Below the pieces are notes generated by a model. It was not told the DNA's origin, did not search any database, and worked only from the letters and a program-made list of their open reading frames with translations. Made by a program: the position numbers and the translations under genes. This document shows positions 18,647-27,814 of a stretch of DNA of 64,000 bases, in pieces. Each line of letters starts with the position of its first letter. The stretch's first letter is position 1. Origin of the DNA: Streptomyces spinosus (GTDB lineage: Bacteria; Actinomycetota; Actinomycetes; Streptomycetales; Streptomycetaceae); assembly GCF_020400655.1 (NCBI RefSeq), contig NZ_JAINRC010000028.1:1-64000 (forward strand), in the 5' to 3' direction.

Positions 18647-18673
18647 ATCGAAAAATGGTCTTTGACCTCGATG
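18647..18673. promoter_or_regulatory. Inverted repeat upstream of the LysR gene
   Basis: CATCGA (18647-18652) and TCGATG (18668-18673) form an inverted repeat around a 15-nt spacer, 27 nt upstream of the lysR start in an AT-rich patch that probably also holds the promoter. The spacing is longer than a classical LysR box, so the exact site is uncertain. Confidence 0.35.
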
Positions 18674-19133
18674 TTGTTTATCTTCACCCTAGAGGCATGG
18701 CGGAGGTGAGACAGGCGTCCGAGCGCCTCGACAGGGTTGGTCCGATACCGCGCTTCGCAGCCGCTGCTGCGACCGCCGGCCACCTCGTCGCGGTCACCGG
18801 CGCACTCGCCGGGCTGCTGCCGCTGATCAGTGGGCCGCTGATCAGTGCGTCGCGGCGACATCGGCGGTGCGCTGACGGACAAACGCCGCGGTTCCGCCGG
18901 TTCTAGGGTTGCGGCATCCGAAGTCACCGAACCGACAGCATGGCGCCGGTGATCCCGGTGCCGGAACCCGCGGCGACGGCCCCGGCCCGCACGACCTCCT
19001 CACCCCGCCCCGTCCTGGACCGCAGAAGCGGTCGACGGATGACCGGGGGCGGTCGAACCGGCAGTGTCCGGTCGGCCTACCCCTGCACAAGCCGGCCCGG
19101 TTCCCGCCGTGGCCCTCACTGAAGGAGTGAACA
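18674..19133. other. Leader region upstream of the unknown/CMD/MFS/USP/YdeP operon
   Basis: About 460 nt. A frame at 18697-18906 (ATG preceded by no clear ribosome binding site) is open but shows no recognisable family. A 13-nt direct repeat containing the palindrome CTGATCAG occurs at 18820-18832 and 18835-18847. No other gene is supported. Confidence 0.45.
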
Positions 19134-19688
19134 ATGAGTGATCCGAAGAAGGTCCTGACCGATCTGGTCCTGTCCAGCTCGACGGAGCACGCGCCGCTCG
19201 ACGCGCCCTGGGACGCGATCGACATCGCCGACTGGCTGCTGAACCTCCCGGACAAGGAGTACCAGCGCTGCGCGCCGCCCGACCACAAGGCGGCGGGTTA
19301 CACCACGACCGACGACGGCAGGCCGATGTCGATCAACGTGGAGATGATCGGCACCGGACTGGTGATCCAGCACTACGTCGCCGAGATCGCCGAGAAGCAC
19401 CACTGCCACATGGTGTCCACCTCCGATGTGCTCACCCCGCACGGCTGGACGTCGGTCCAGGTGATCTGGGACCTGTCGGCCAAGGACAACGGCGACGGCA
19501 CCGTCACCTACACCAACCAGGTCACCAGTCACCCCACCCAGGAGTTCCTGGAGTTCAACGAGAAGAACGGCATCACCTTCGAGCAGGCCGCCGCCGCACG
19601 GCAGGCAGCCTCCGGTGACCACAACCGGCGGGAAACCCCGCTGTTCGCCGCGAGCATCGCGCGCCACGCCCTCGCTCGGAGTTCGTGA
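19134..19688 (+). CDS. Conserved-looking protein of unknown function, first gene of a five-gene operon
   Basis: A 184-residue soluble protein with a very good ribosome binding site (GAAGGAG). I do not recognise a named family. The alternation of predicted strands (PMSINVEMIGTGLVIQHYVAEI, then HCHMVSTSDVLTPHGWTSVQVIWDL, then DGTVTYTNQVTSHPTQEFLEF, read as separate segments) and the C-terminal helix would fit a START/SRPBCC-like ligand-binding fold. That is only an impression. The stop overlaps the start of the next gene (TGATG), so the two are translationally coupled. Confidence 0.75.
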   Translation: MSDPKKVLTDLVLSSSTEHAPLDAPWDAIDIADWLLNLPDKEYQRCAPPDHKAAGYTTTDDGRPMSINVEMIGTGLVIQHYVAEIAEKHHCHMVSTSDVLTPHGWTSVQVIWDLSAKDNGDGTVTYTNQVTSHPTQEFLEFNEKNGITFEQAAAARQAASGDHNRRETPLFAASIARHALARSS

Positions 19689-20023
19689 TGACCACGCGGT
19701 CCGAGACGCCTTCCACGCCCTTGTCGCCGCGCGAGATGGCCCGCGCCTTCACGCCGGCCCTGACCGAGCTGGTCGAGGACCCTCTGTACAGCGAGGTCTG
19801 GGCGGATCCCGCCCTCAGCCCGCGGGACCGCAGCATCGCCACCGTCGCCGCGGTCGTGGCGCTGTACCGCCCCGAAGAACTGCCCGCGCAGTTGCGGCGC
19901 GCCGTCGACAACGGGGTGACCCGGGCCGAACTCGGCGCGCTCATCACACAGATCGCGTTCTACGCGGGCTTCCCCGCGGCCATCAGCGCCTCGGCCATCG
20001 CCGCCCGCACCCTCCCGGACTGA
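19688..20023 (+). CDS. Carboxymuconolactone decarboxylase (CMD) family protein
   Basis: A 111-residue protein begins at the ATG at 19688, overlapping the stop of the previous gene; a GTG one codon upstream is an alternative. The order LSPREMARAFTPAL, LSPRDRSIATVAAVVALYRPEELPAQ and ELGALITQIAFYAGFPAAI is typical of the small CMD fold. The usual C-x2-C redox pair of AhpD-type members is absent, so a peroxidase-like role is unlikely. The function may be lactone or carboxylate chemistry. Confidence 0.85.
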   Translation: MTTRSETPSTPLSPREMARAFTPALTELVEDPLYSEVWADPALSPRDRSIATVAAVVALYRPEELPAQLRRAVDNGVTRAELGALITQIAFYAGFPAAISASAIAARTLPD

Positions 20024-20119
20024 GAACGCACACCGCGGGTCTGCCGGGCCGCCGCCCGTTCCCGTCTTCCCCCGTACGTCGAGGACCGCACCAGCGCGTC
20101 CCGCGCAACAGGAGGTCCG

Positions 20120-21472
20120 ATGACGACAGACGAGGAACGGGCGGCCGGCCCCTGCCGGCGGTTGGCCCCCCGGCAGGCGTTCTGTCTCCAGGCCTCGGTC
20201 GTGGTGTTCTTCCTCGCCGGGGCAAGCGCACCCACTCCGCTCTACGCCACCTACCAGCAGCGGTGGCACTTCTCGCCGATCACCACCACGGTGATCTTCG
20301 GCGTGTACGCGATCGCGGTCCTGCTCGCCCTGCTCATCGTCGGCTCGCTCTCCGACCATGTCGGTCGCCGGCCGGTGATCTTCGGCTCCCTCGTGGTCCA
20401 GGCGGCAGCGGTGGTCGTCTTCGCCGGCGCCGACGGAGTGCCCGATCTGGTGTGCGGCAGGATTCTCCAGGGGCTCGCGACCGGCACGGTCGTGGGTGCC
20501 GTGGGCGCCGGCATGATCGACGTCAGCCGCTCGGCGGGAACCCTCGCCAACGCGGTGACGCCGGCCGCGGGTACCGCTGTGGGCGCCATGGGATCGGGGC
20601 TCCTGGTGACCTACGCGCCCCAGCCCACGCACCTCGTCTACGACGTTCTTCTGGTCGTCTACGTACTGCAGGCCGTCGGCGTGCTCCTCATGGCCGAGAC
20701 CGCTGCCCGTACCCCGGGCGCGCTGCGCTCACTGCGCGTGAGCTGGACCCTGCCGGCGCGGGCACGCGGTCCGCTGGTGAGGGCCGCGCCAGTGGTGCTG
20801 GCCGTCTGGGCGCTGGCCGGCTTCTACGGCTCCCTGGGCCCGGCACTGGTCCATCGCGTCGTCCCCGGTCAGGGCGCGCTGCTGGGCGGACTCGCCCTGT
20901 TCACGCTCACGGCCTGCGGTGCCCTGACCGTCCTCGTGCTGCGCGACGCCGCCCCCGTCACCACCATGCAGGTGGGGGCCCTGGCTCTCATCGGTGGTGT
21001 GGGGATCACCCTGGTGTCTGTCGCGCTCGGTTCCGCCGGACTGTTCTTCGTGGGCACGGGGATCGCCGGTGTCGGATTCGGGGCCGGCTTCCAGGGCGGC
21101 GTCCGCACGGTGGTACCGCTCGCCGAACCGCACGAGCGGTCGGGACTGCTGTCGGTCATGTACCTGATCTCGTATCTCGGCTTCGGCCTGCCGACGATCG
21201 TCGCAGGAGTGATCGTCGTGTACGGCGGCGGCGTGGCAAGGGCTGCCTACGAGTACGGCACAGCCGTGATGCTGTCGGCCGCGGTGGCTTTCGCCGGCAC
21301 TCTCGGACGCCGGTCCGCCCAGGTCTCGTCCGCTCCCGCGGTGCCCGTGTCCAGCCGCCCCGACACCGCGGTCGACGTGTGCGCCGACGGCAGCCGGCCC
21401 CGTGCCGCGCGCGGGCACCGTTCCTCCTCGCACGGCGGCGTTCCGGCACCCAAGGGAGACCAACCGTCATGA
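20120..21472 (+). CDS. MFS transporter
   Basis: This 450-residue membrane protein has about 12 hydrophobic segments. The loop 2-3 signature is present as GSLSDHVGRRPVI. The last 45 residues are a hydrophilic, low-complexity cytoplasmic tail. The ribosome binding site is AGGAGG. The stop overlaps the universal stress protein start (ATGA). Substrate cannot be predicted; the family includes many efflux pumps, and the operon context (stress protein, molybdoenzyme) suggests export of an inhibitory or acidic compound. Confidence 0.88.
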   Translation: MTTDEERAAGPCRRLAPRQAFCLQASVVVFFLAGASAPTPLYATYQQRWHFSPITTTVIFGVYAIAVLLALLIVGSLSDHVGRRPVIFGSLVVQAAAVVVFAGADGVPDLVCGRILQGLATGTVVGAVGAGMIDVSRSAGTLANAVTPAAGTAVGAMGSGLLVTYAPQPTHLVYDVLLVVYVLQAVGVLLMAETAARTPGALRSLRVSWTLPARARGPLVRAAPVVLAVWALAGFYGSLGPALVHRVVPGQGALLGGLALFTLTACGALTVLVLRDAAPVTTMQVGALALIGGVGITLVSVALGSAGLFFVGTGIAGVGFGAGFQGGVRTVVPLAEPHERSGLLSVMYLISYLGFGLPTIVAGVIVVYGGGVARAAYEYGTAVMLSAAVAFAGTLGRRSAQVSSAPAVPVSSRPDTAVDVCADGSRPRAARGHRSSSHGGVPAPKGDQPS

Positions 21473-21978
21473 ACCAGCCGACGCCTGGCACGGCCCCGCG
21501 GATCGTCGTGGGCGTCGACGGCTCACCCTCGTCGAAACGGGCTCTGGCCTGGGGCGGTTACCTGACCGCCACGATGGGAGGGGTGCTGGAGGCCGTGACC
21601 GCGTGGCAGGACCCCCCTTCCTGGACCGGCGTGGCCGACGACTGGGACCCCGCCGCCGACGCCGGCGCCATGCTGTCCGCCTGCTGCGCCGAGGTGTTCG
21701 GCGACGCCCCGCCCGGGGACCTGCGGACCACGGTTCGAGAGGGCGCCGCCGCGGCCGTCCTGCTCAGCGTGAGCGCGGGAGCCCGGATGCTCGTACTCGG
21801 CAGCAGAGGCCACGGCGGTTTCGCGGGTCTGCTGCTGGGATCGGTCAGTGCCGCATGTGCCGAGCACGCTCCCTGTCCTGCCTTGATCATCCACGGCGAC
21901 GGCCTGCCGCCGGCCGCCGCCGTCGCGTCCGGCACGGGCCGGAACACCCCCGCAGCGACGACGAAGGGAACACGATGA
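21469..21978 (+). CDS. Universal stress protein (UspA family)
   Basis: The ATG at 21469 overlaps the transporter stop by 4 nt, and the stop at 21978 overlaps the next start by 4 nt. The 169-residue protein begins RIVVGVDGSPSSKRALAWG. It contains the ATP-binding signature GSRGHGGFAGLLLGSVS (G-x2-G-x9-G-S), so it belongs to the ATP-binding subgroup. It has a single domain, unlike the tandem USPs common in actinobacteria. It presumably senses the energy or stress state for the operon. Confidence 0.9.
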   Translation: MNQPTPGTAPRIVVGVDGSPSSKRALAWGGYLTATMGGVLEAVTAWQDPPSWTGVADDWDPAADAGAMLSACCAEVFGDAPPGDLRTTVREGAAAAVLLSVSAGARMLVLGSRGHGGFAGLLLGSVSAACAEHAPCPALIIHGDGLPPAAAVASGTGRNTPAATTKGTR

Positions 21979-24269
21979 CCGCACACGAAGAAGCCCGGAG
22001 CGGGAGGAAGGCTCCGAAGTCCAGCCCCTACCGGCATCCCGCAGCCGGATGGGGCGCGGCGAAGAGCGTCGCCGAGTTCCTCGTGCGCGAGCGCAGCCTG
22101 GTGTCCGGCACACGTGCCATCCAGCGCATGAACCACGAGAACGGCGGATTCGACTGTCCGGGCTGCGCCTGGCCCGACGACCGCAAAGGGCTGCACCTCG
22201 ACATCTGCGAGAACGGCATCAAGCACGTCACGTGGGAGATGACCCGCAAGCGGGTCGGCCGCGACTTCTTCGCGGCGCACACGGTGACGGAACTCATGGA
22301 GTGGTCCGACTTCGACCTCGAGAACCAGGGCCGCCTCACCGAGCCGATGGTCTACGACCAGGCGAGCGACAGGTACCTCCCCATCACCTGGGACGACGCC
22401 TTCGCCATGGTCGGACGGGCGCTGCGCTCGCTGGACGACCCCGACCAGGCATCCTTCTACACCTCGGGACGACTGAGCAACGAAGGCACGTTCCTCTACC
22501 AGCTGCTGGCCCGGGAACTGGGCACCAACAACCTGCCGGACTGCTCCAACATGTGCCACGAAGCCAGCGGCAGGGCACTCCAGGCGTCCATCGGGACCGG
22601 TAAGGGCACCGTGGACGTCAACGACTGGCAGGCGGCCGACGCCCTGTTCGTCTTCGGGGTGAACGCGGCCTCCAACGCTCCGCGCATGCTGACCGCCCTG
22701 GCCGAGGCGTACCGGCGCGGAACACAGATCGTGCACATCAATCCGATGGTCGAGGCCGCGGCCCGCGACACCATCGTTCCGCACGAGTTCGTCGAGATGG
22801 CCCGCTTCCACGCCACCCCGACCAGCACCCTGAACCTTCAGCCACGCATCGGCGGAGACATGGCTCTGCTGCGTGGCATGGCGAAGGCCCTGCTGGAAGC
22901 CTCACGCACGGACCCCGATGCCGTGGACCGCGAGTTCCTCGGTCGGTACACGCACGGTTACGCGGCCTGCCGCCAGGTGTGCGAGGACACCTCCTGGGAG
23001 ACGATCGAACACCAGTCGGGAGTGGCGAAGCGGGACATCCTCAAGGCGGCCGACATCTACCGCGCCGCGGACCGCACCATCATCAGCTGGTGTCTCGGTC
23101 TCACCCAGCACGAACACGGCGTGGACACCGTCCGGGAGATCGTCAACCTGCTCCTGCTCCGCGGGAACATCGGCCGCGAGGGCGCGGGCCCGTCCCCGGT
23201 ACGCGGCCACAGCAACGTGCAGGGCAACCGCACCTGCGGCATCGACCACCGCCCCGCCCCAGCCTTCCTCGACCGCCTCCAGGAGGTGTGCGGCTTCGCT
23301 CCGCCCCGCGCTCACGGGCTGGACACAGTGCGCACGATCGAGGCCATGAACAGCGGGCGGGTGAAGGTCTTCGTCGGCATGGGCGGCAACTTCGCCCTGG
23401 CCGCTCCCGACACCGCGTACACCTACTCCGGACTGCGCAACTGCGACCTGACGGTCCAGGTCAGCACCAAACTCAACCGCAGCCACCTCGTCCACGGGCG
23501 ACAGGCGCTCATCCTGCCCTGCCTCGGACGCACCGAGAAGGACCACCAGCGCGGCGGGTTGCAGTCCGTGTCCGTCGAGGACGCCATGAGCATGGTGCAC
23601 CTCTCCAAGGGCATGAAGCGTCCGGCCTCAACCGAGTTGAAGTCCGAACCCGCGATCATCGCCGGGATGGCCCGCGCGGCGCTCCCGGACAGTGCCACCC
23701 CCTGGGAAGCCTACGTGGACGACTACGACCGCATCCGCGACACCATGGCCCAGGTGCTGGAGGGCTTCGACGACTTCAACCGGCGCGTACGCCGGCCATT
23801 GGGCTTCCGCATCCACCAGCCCGCCCGGGAACGGGTGTTCCTCACCCCGTCCGGACGGGCCGAATTCTCCCACGCCGGGCTGCCCGACGTCCTCAACGCC
23901 GACGGCACGCTGACCCTCGCCACGATCCGGTCGCACGACCAGTGGAACACCACCGTCTATTCCGACAACGACCGTTACCGCGGCATCAAGAACCTGCGCA
24001 CGCTCGTCTTCATGAACGACGAGGACATGCGGGAGCGCGGCATCGGCACGTTCGATCCGGTCGACATCGTCAGCACCGCGAAGGACGGCAGCAAGCGCCG
24101 CCTGGACGGCTTCCTGGCGGTCCCCTACGACATTCCCCCCGGCTGCGCGGCCGGTTACATGCCGGAAATGAACGTGCTGTGCGCGATCGGCGACTACAGC
24201 ACACAGAGCGACCAGCCCCTCATGAAGCACGTGAAGGTGACCGTGACACCGGCCACGCCCGCACCCTGA
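21975..24269 (+). CDS. FdhF/YdeP family molybdopterin-dependent oxidoreductase
   Basis: The start at 21975 overlaps the universal stress protein stop (ATGA) and gives 764 residues, the usual length for YdeP-type proteins. Family features include [12 protein letters not shown] near residue 60, then [53 protein letters not shown] and a C-terminal MopB-ligand-binding domain with [15 protein letters not shown]. YdeP of E. coli is linked to acid resistance and is related to formate dehydrogenase H, but the physiological substrate is not established. The N-terminal Cys pair is not a full 4Fe-4S CxxC-type set. It is the last gene of the operon, with a hairpin immediately after. Confidence 0.9.
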   Translation: MTAHEEARSGRKAPKSSPYRHPAAGWGAAKSVAEFLVRERSLVSGTRAIQRMNHENGGFDCPGCAWPDDRKGLHLDICENGIKHVTWEMTRKRVGRDFFAAHTVTELMEWSDFDLENQGRLTEPMVYDQASDRYLPITWDDAFAMVGRALRSLDDPDQASFYTSGRLSNEGTFLYQLLARELGTNNLPDCSNMCHEASGRALQASIGTGKGTVDVNDWQAADALFVFGVNAASNAPRMLTALAEAYRRGTQIVHINPMVEAAARDTIVPHEFVEMARFHATPTSTLNLQPRIGGDMALLRGMAKALLEASRTDPDAVDREFLGRYTHGYAACRQVCEDTSWETIEHQSGVAKRDILKAADIYRAADRTIISWCLGLTQHEHGVDTVREIVNLLLLRGNIGREGAGPSPVRGHSNVQGNRTCGIDHRPAPAFLDRLQEVCGFAPPRAHGLDTVRTIEAMNSGRVKVFVGMGGNFALAAPDTAYTYSGLRNCDLTVQVSTKLNRSHLVHGRQALILPCLGRTEKDHQRGGLQSVSVEDAMSMVHLSKGMKRPASTELKSEPAIIAGMARAALPDSATPWEAYVDDYDRIRDTMAQVLEGFDDFNRRVRRPLGFRIHQPARERVFLTPSGRAEFSHAGLPDVLNADGTLTLATIRSHDQWNTTVYSDNDRYRGIKNLRTLVFMNDEDMRERGIGTFDPVDIVSTAKDGSKRRLDGFLAVPYDIPPGCAAGYMPEMNVLCAIGDYSTQSDQPLMKHVKVTVTPATPAP

Positions 24270-24296
24270 CCACCGGCCCGCGGCGCGTGCCGGTGG
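24270..24296 (+). terminator. Hairpin after the FdhF/YdeP-type gene
   Basis: CCACCGGC (24270-24277) pairs with GCCGGTGG (24289-24296) directly at the stop codon. It suggests that the mfnB-type operon that follows has its own promoter, within about 24300-24530. Confidence 0.55.
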
Positions 24297-24537
24297 CCCG
24301 GGACGGACCGGTCGCCACCCCTTCCACGAGCGGTTCGCGACGGTGCGGATCGTGCTTGCGGGACGGTTCGCTCCGATATGTCCGGCGCACTGCATGGGCC
24401 ATGAGCACCTTATGAGTGCGTGTGCGCCCTTCCGGTTCCCCCTGGGGGACGGAAATGATGAGCGCACCGCACATGAGCCAGGTGATCCGCGGTCCCCTGT
24501 CCCTCGGCCGGGCGGACCGGCGGTGAAGGAGGTCAGG

Positions 24538-25293
24538 GTGTTGCTTCTCATCTCCCCGGACGGTGTCGAGGAGGCTCTCGAATGCGCGAAGGCGGCGGAG
24601 CATCTCGACATCGTCGACGTCAAGAAGCCTGACGAGGGCTCTCTGGGCGCGAACTTCCCCTGGGTCATCAGGGAGATCCGCGACGCGGTCCCGGCGGACA
24701 AGCCGGTGTCCGCGACCGTGGGTGACGTCCCCTACAAGCCCGGCACGGTGGCTCAGGCCGCGCTCGGCGCGGTCGTCTCCGGGGCCACGTACATCAAGGT
24801 CGGCCTCTATGGATGCACCACGCCCGACCAGGCCATCGAGGTCATGCGCGCGGTCGTCCGGGCGGTGAAGGACCACCGCCCGGACGCGCTCGTCGTCGCC
24901 TCGGGCTATGCCGACGCCCACCGGATCGGCTGCGTCAATCCGCTCGCCGTGCCCGACGTCGCCGCCCGCTCCGGCGCCGACGCGGCCATGCTCGACACCG
25001 CCGTCAAGGACGGGACCCGGCTGTTCGACCACGTTCCGCCGGACGTCTGCGCCGAGTTCGTCCGGCTGACCCACGCATCCGGCCGACTGGCGGCTCTCGC
25101 GGGCAGTGTCACCCAGGCCGACCTCGGCCCGCTGACCCGCATCGGTACGGACATCGTGGGCGTACGGGGAGCGGTCTGTGAGGGCGGTGACCGCAACGCC
25201 GGAAGGATCCAGCCACACCTGGTCGCCGCCTTCCGGGCGGAGATGGACCGGCAGGCCCGGGAGCACGCCGCCGGCGTCCCGGCCGTGAACTGA
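24538..25293 (+). CDS. mfnB: (5-formylfuran-3-yl)methyl phosphate synthase, MfnB family
   Basis: The GTG at 24538 lies 7 nt after AAGGAGG and gives 251 residues; the 65-residue upstream extension has no domain. The sequence follows archaeal MfnB closely: [65 protein letters not shown]. Lys29, Lys87, Asp153 and Lys157 correspond, with a constant offset of two, to the catalytic residues reported for the Methanocaldococcus enzyme. MfnB condenses two glyceraldehyde 3-phosphates into a phosphorylated furan aldehyde, the first step to the furan of methanofuran in archaea. Here it heads an operon with an aldehyde dehydrogenase, an alcohol dehydrogenase and a methyltransferase, so a bacterial furan metabolite is likely. 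The product is unknown. Confidence 0.88.
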   Translation: MLLLISPDGVEEALECAKAAEHLDIVDVKKPDEGSLGANFPWVIREIRDAVPADKPVSATVGDVPYKPGTVAQAALGAVVSGATYIKVGLYGCTTPDQAIEVMRAVVRAVKDHRPDALVVASGYADAHRIGCVNPLAVPDVAARSGADAAMLDTAVKDGTRLFDHVPPDVCAEFVRLTHASGRLAALAGSVTQADLGPLTRIGTDIVGVRGAVCEGGDRNAGRIQPHLVAAFRAEMDRQAREHAAGVPAVN

Positions 25294-25301
25294 CCACCGG
25301 G

Positions 25302-26705
25302 ATGCCGACACCGGAAGCCGGCCGCACCCCCGGACACCGTGCCTCGCGCCTCGCCGTCGTGGACCCGGCCACCGGGGATGCCTTCGACGAGGCCCCCGAC
25401 CAGCAGCCGGACGAGCTGGACGCCGTGGTCGACCGGGCCCGGCGTGCCTGGACCGGATGGCGCGCCGATCCGGCCGCCCGCGCCACCGGGCTGCGCGCCG
25501 CCGCCGACGCCGTGGAGGCGGCCGGGGACGACCTCGCTCCGCTGCTCACCCGGGAACAGGGCAAGCCCCTGGCCGAGTCGTACGCCGAGGTCGCCCGCAC
25601 GGCGGCCCGGCTGCGCTACTTCGCCGGCCTGGCCCCCCGCACCCGCCCGGTCGACGACGGCCGGCCCGTGCGCGGCGAGATCCGCTGGCGTCCCCTTGGA
25701 CCCGTCGGCGCGATCGTGCCGTGGAACTTCCCCCTCCAGATCGCGGCGGCGAAGTTCGCGCCCGCACTCGCGGCCGGCAACACCGTGGTCCTCAAACCGT
25801 CCCCGTACACCCCTCTCGCCACCCGGCTGCTCGGTTCCGTCCTCGCCACGGCCCTGCCCCAGGACGTCCTGACCGTCGTCACCGGTCGTGAACCCCTCGG
25901 TGCCCGCCTCGCCTCCCATCCGGGAATCCGCCATGTCACCTTCACCGGCTCGGTGCCGACCGGGCGGGCCGTCGCCGGAGCGGCGGCGTCCTCGCTCGCC
26001 CGGGTCACCCTGGAACTGGGCGGCAACGACGCGGCCGTCCTCCTGGACGACGTCGACGTGGACCGGATCGCGGACCGGCTGTTCTGGGCCGCCTTCCGTA
26101 ACTGCGGGCAGGTCTGCATGGCCGTCAAACGCGTCTACGCCCCGGCCCGGCTCCACGCCGAGGTCGTCGAGGCCCTCGCCCACCGGGCGAAGACCGTCGT
26201 CGTCGGACCCGGACTCGACCCGGACACCCGGCTCGGGCCGGTCAACAACGCTCCCCAGCTGGCCCGGGTCGAGCGGGTCACCCGGCAGGCCCTGGCGGCA
26301 GGCGCCCGGGCGGCGGCCGGCGGTCACCGGCTTGACGGACCCGGCCACTTCTTCGCGCCCACCATCCTCACCGACGTGCCTGCCGACGACCCGGTGGTGA
26401 CCGGGGAACAGTTCGGACCGGTCCTGCCGGTGCTGCCGTACCGGGACCTCGACGAAGCCGTCGAAGCGGCCAACGGCACCGACTTCGGGCTGGGCGGCTC
26501 CGTGTGGGGCACCGACCTCGACCGGGCGGAGGCCGTGGCCGACCGGCTCGACTGTGGCACGGCCTGGATCAATCACCATGCCGAACTGTCCCTCGCCCAG
26601 CCCTTCGCCGGCGTCAAGAACAGCGGTGTCGGCGTCGCAGGTGGGCCGTGGGGCCTCTACGGCAACCTCCGGCCGTTCGTGGTCCACCGTCCGCAGGAGG
26701 CGTGA
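25302..26705 (+). CDS. NAD(P)-dependent aldehyde dehydrogenase
   Basis: The protein has 467 residues, and its start lies 8 nt after the mfnB stop. It shows the ALDH family motifs: PWNFPLQIAAAKFAPALAAGN, the general-base Glu in TLELGGND (about residue 238), and the catalytic Cys in RNCGQVCMAVKR (about 273). The C-terminal AGVKNSGVGVAGG completes the fold. It is a little shorter than typical ALDHs at the N-terminus. As the second gene of the furan-synthase operon, it could oxidise the formyl group of the MfnB product to a carboxylate; this is inferred from context. Confidence 0.92.
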   Translation: MPTPEAGRTPGHRASRLAVVDPATGDAFDEAPDQQPDELDAVVDRARRAWTGWRADPAARATGLRAAADAVEAAGDDLAPLLTREQGKPLAESYAEVARTAARLRYFAGLAPRTRPVDDGRPVRGEIRWRPLGPVGAIVPWNFPLQIAAAKFAPALAAGNTVVLKPSPYTPLATRLLGSVLATALPQDVLTVVTGREPLGARLASHPGIRHVTFTGSVPTGRAVAGAAASSLARVTLELGGNDAAVLLDDVDVDRIADRLFWAAFRNCGQVCMAVKRVYAPARLHAEVVEALAHRAKTVVVGPGLDPDTRLGPVNNAPQLARVERVTRQALAAGARAAAGGHRLDGPGHFFAPTILTDVPADDPVVTGEQFGPVLPVLPYRDLDEAVEAANGTDFGLGGSVWGTDLDRAEAVADRLDCGTAWINHHAELSLAQPFAGVKNSGVGVAGGPWGLYGNLRPFVVHRPQEA

Positions 26706-26707
26706 CG

Positions 26708-27814
26708 ATGAGGTTGCGGGCAGCTGTACTGCGCTCCTACGAGGGCCCGTTCACGGTGGAGGAGGTGACCCTGCGCACAGAGCCCGGCGCCGGCGAAATC
26801 CTGGTCGAGATCGCGGGCTGCGGAATGTGCCGGACCGATCTCGCGGTCCGGCGATCGGCCGGCCGCAGCCCGTTGCCGGCGGTGCTCGGCCACGAGGGGG
26901 CCGGGGTCGTGGTGGCGACGGGCGACGGCTCGGACGGCGCGATCGGCGTCGGTGACCACGTCGTGCTGAGCTTCGACTCCTGCGGGCGCTGCCGGACCTG
27001 TCTCGGCGCGGCCCCCGCCTACTGCGACTCCTTCGCCTCCCTCAACCTCTTCGGAGGACGCAAGGAGGACGCGCCGCGGCTCACCGACGCGACCGGGGAA
27101 GCGCTGGCCCCCCGCTGGTTCGGCCAGTCCTCGTTCGCCGAGTACGCGCTCGTCCCGGCCCGCAACGCCGTCCGGGTCGACCCCGCCCTGCCCCTCGAAC
27201 TGCTCGGGCCACTCGGCTGCGGGTTCCTCACCGGCGCCGGGGCCGTGCTGAACACCTTCGGCATCGTCCCCGGCGACACCCTCGCCGTCTTCGGCGCGGG
27301 AGCCGTGGGCCTGGCCGCCGTGCTGGCGGCCACCGCCGCCGGCGCCCTGACCGTGGCCGTCGACCGGCACCCCCAACGGCTGACCCTGGCCGAACGGTTC
27401 GGTGCGGTCCCGCTGCCCGCGGCAACGGCCGGACTGCCCGAGCAGATCCGGCACCTGACCGACGGCGGCGTGCAGTACGCACTGGACACCACGGCCTCGC
27501 CGCCGCTCATCAACGACGCGCTCCGGGCACTGCGCCCCACCGGCACCCTCGGCCTGGTGGCACGGCTCCACACCGCGCTGCCGCTCGAACCGGGCACCTT
27601 GGACCGAGGCCGCAGCATCCGCCACATCTGCGAAGGGGACGCCCTGCCCGGACTGCTGATACCCCGATTGACCGGGCTGTGGCAGGCCGGACGCTTCCCC
27701 TTCGACCAGCTGATCCGCACCTATCCACTAGCCGACATCAACGAGGCCGAACGCGACTGCGAAGCGGGCCGCGTGGTCAAACCCGTCCTGCTCCTGGAGC
27801 GAAGCAGCCGATGA
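26708..27814 (+). CDS. Zinc-dependent alcohol dehydrogenase (MDR family, aryl-alcohol type)
   Basis: The ATG at 26708 follows GGAGGCGTGACG and is 2 nt beyond the ALDH stop, giving 368 residues. The catalytic zinc site is visible as GCGMCRTD and GHEGAG. The structural zinc loop is CGRCRTCLGAAPAYC (C-x2-C-x2-C-x7-C). The Rossmann motif is VFGAGAVGLAAVLAA. The organisation resembles aryl-alcohol (benzyl alcohol) dehydrogenases, fitting an aromatic furanyl-methanol substrate. In the operon it may interconvert the hydroxymethyl and formyl groups of the furan. Its stop overlaps the next start (ATGA). Confidence 0.92.
   Translation: MRLRAAVLRSYEGPFTVEEVTLRTEPGAGEILVEIAGCGMCRTDLAVRRSAGRSPLPAVLGHEGAGVVVATGDGSDGAIGVGDHVVLSFDSCGRCRTCLGAAPAYCDSFASLNLFGGRKEDAPRLTDATGEALAPRWFGQSSFAEYALVPARNAVRVDPALPLELLGPLGCGFLTGAGAVLNTFGIVPGDTLAVFGAGAVGLAAVLAATAAGALTVAVDRHPQRLTLAERFGAVPLPAATAGLPEQIRHLTDGGVQYALDTTASPPLINDALRALRPTGTLGLVARLHTALPLEPGTLDRGRSIRHICEGDALPGLLIPRLTGLWQAGRFPFDQLIRTYPLADINEAERDCEAGRVVKPVLLLERSSR

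Noticed and set aside
18697-18906. 69-codon ATG frame before the CMD operon
   Set aside because: No clear ribosome binding site or family, and it contains a direct repeat; not distinguishable from chance in this GC content.
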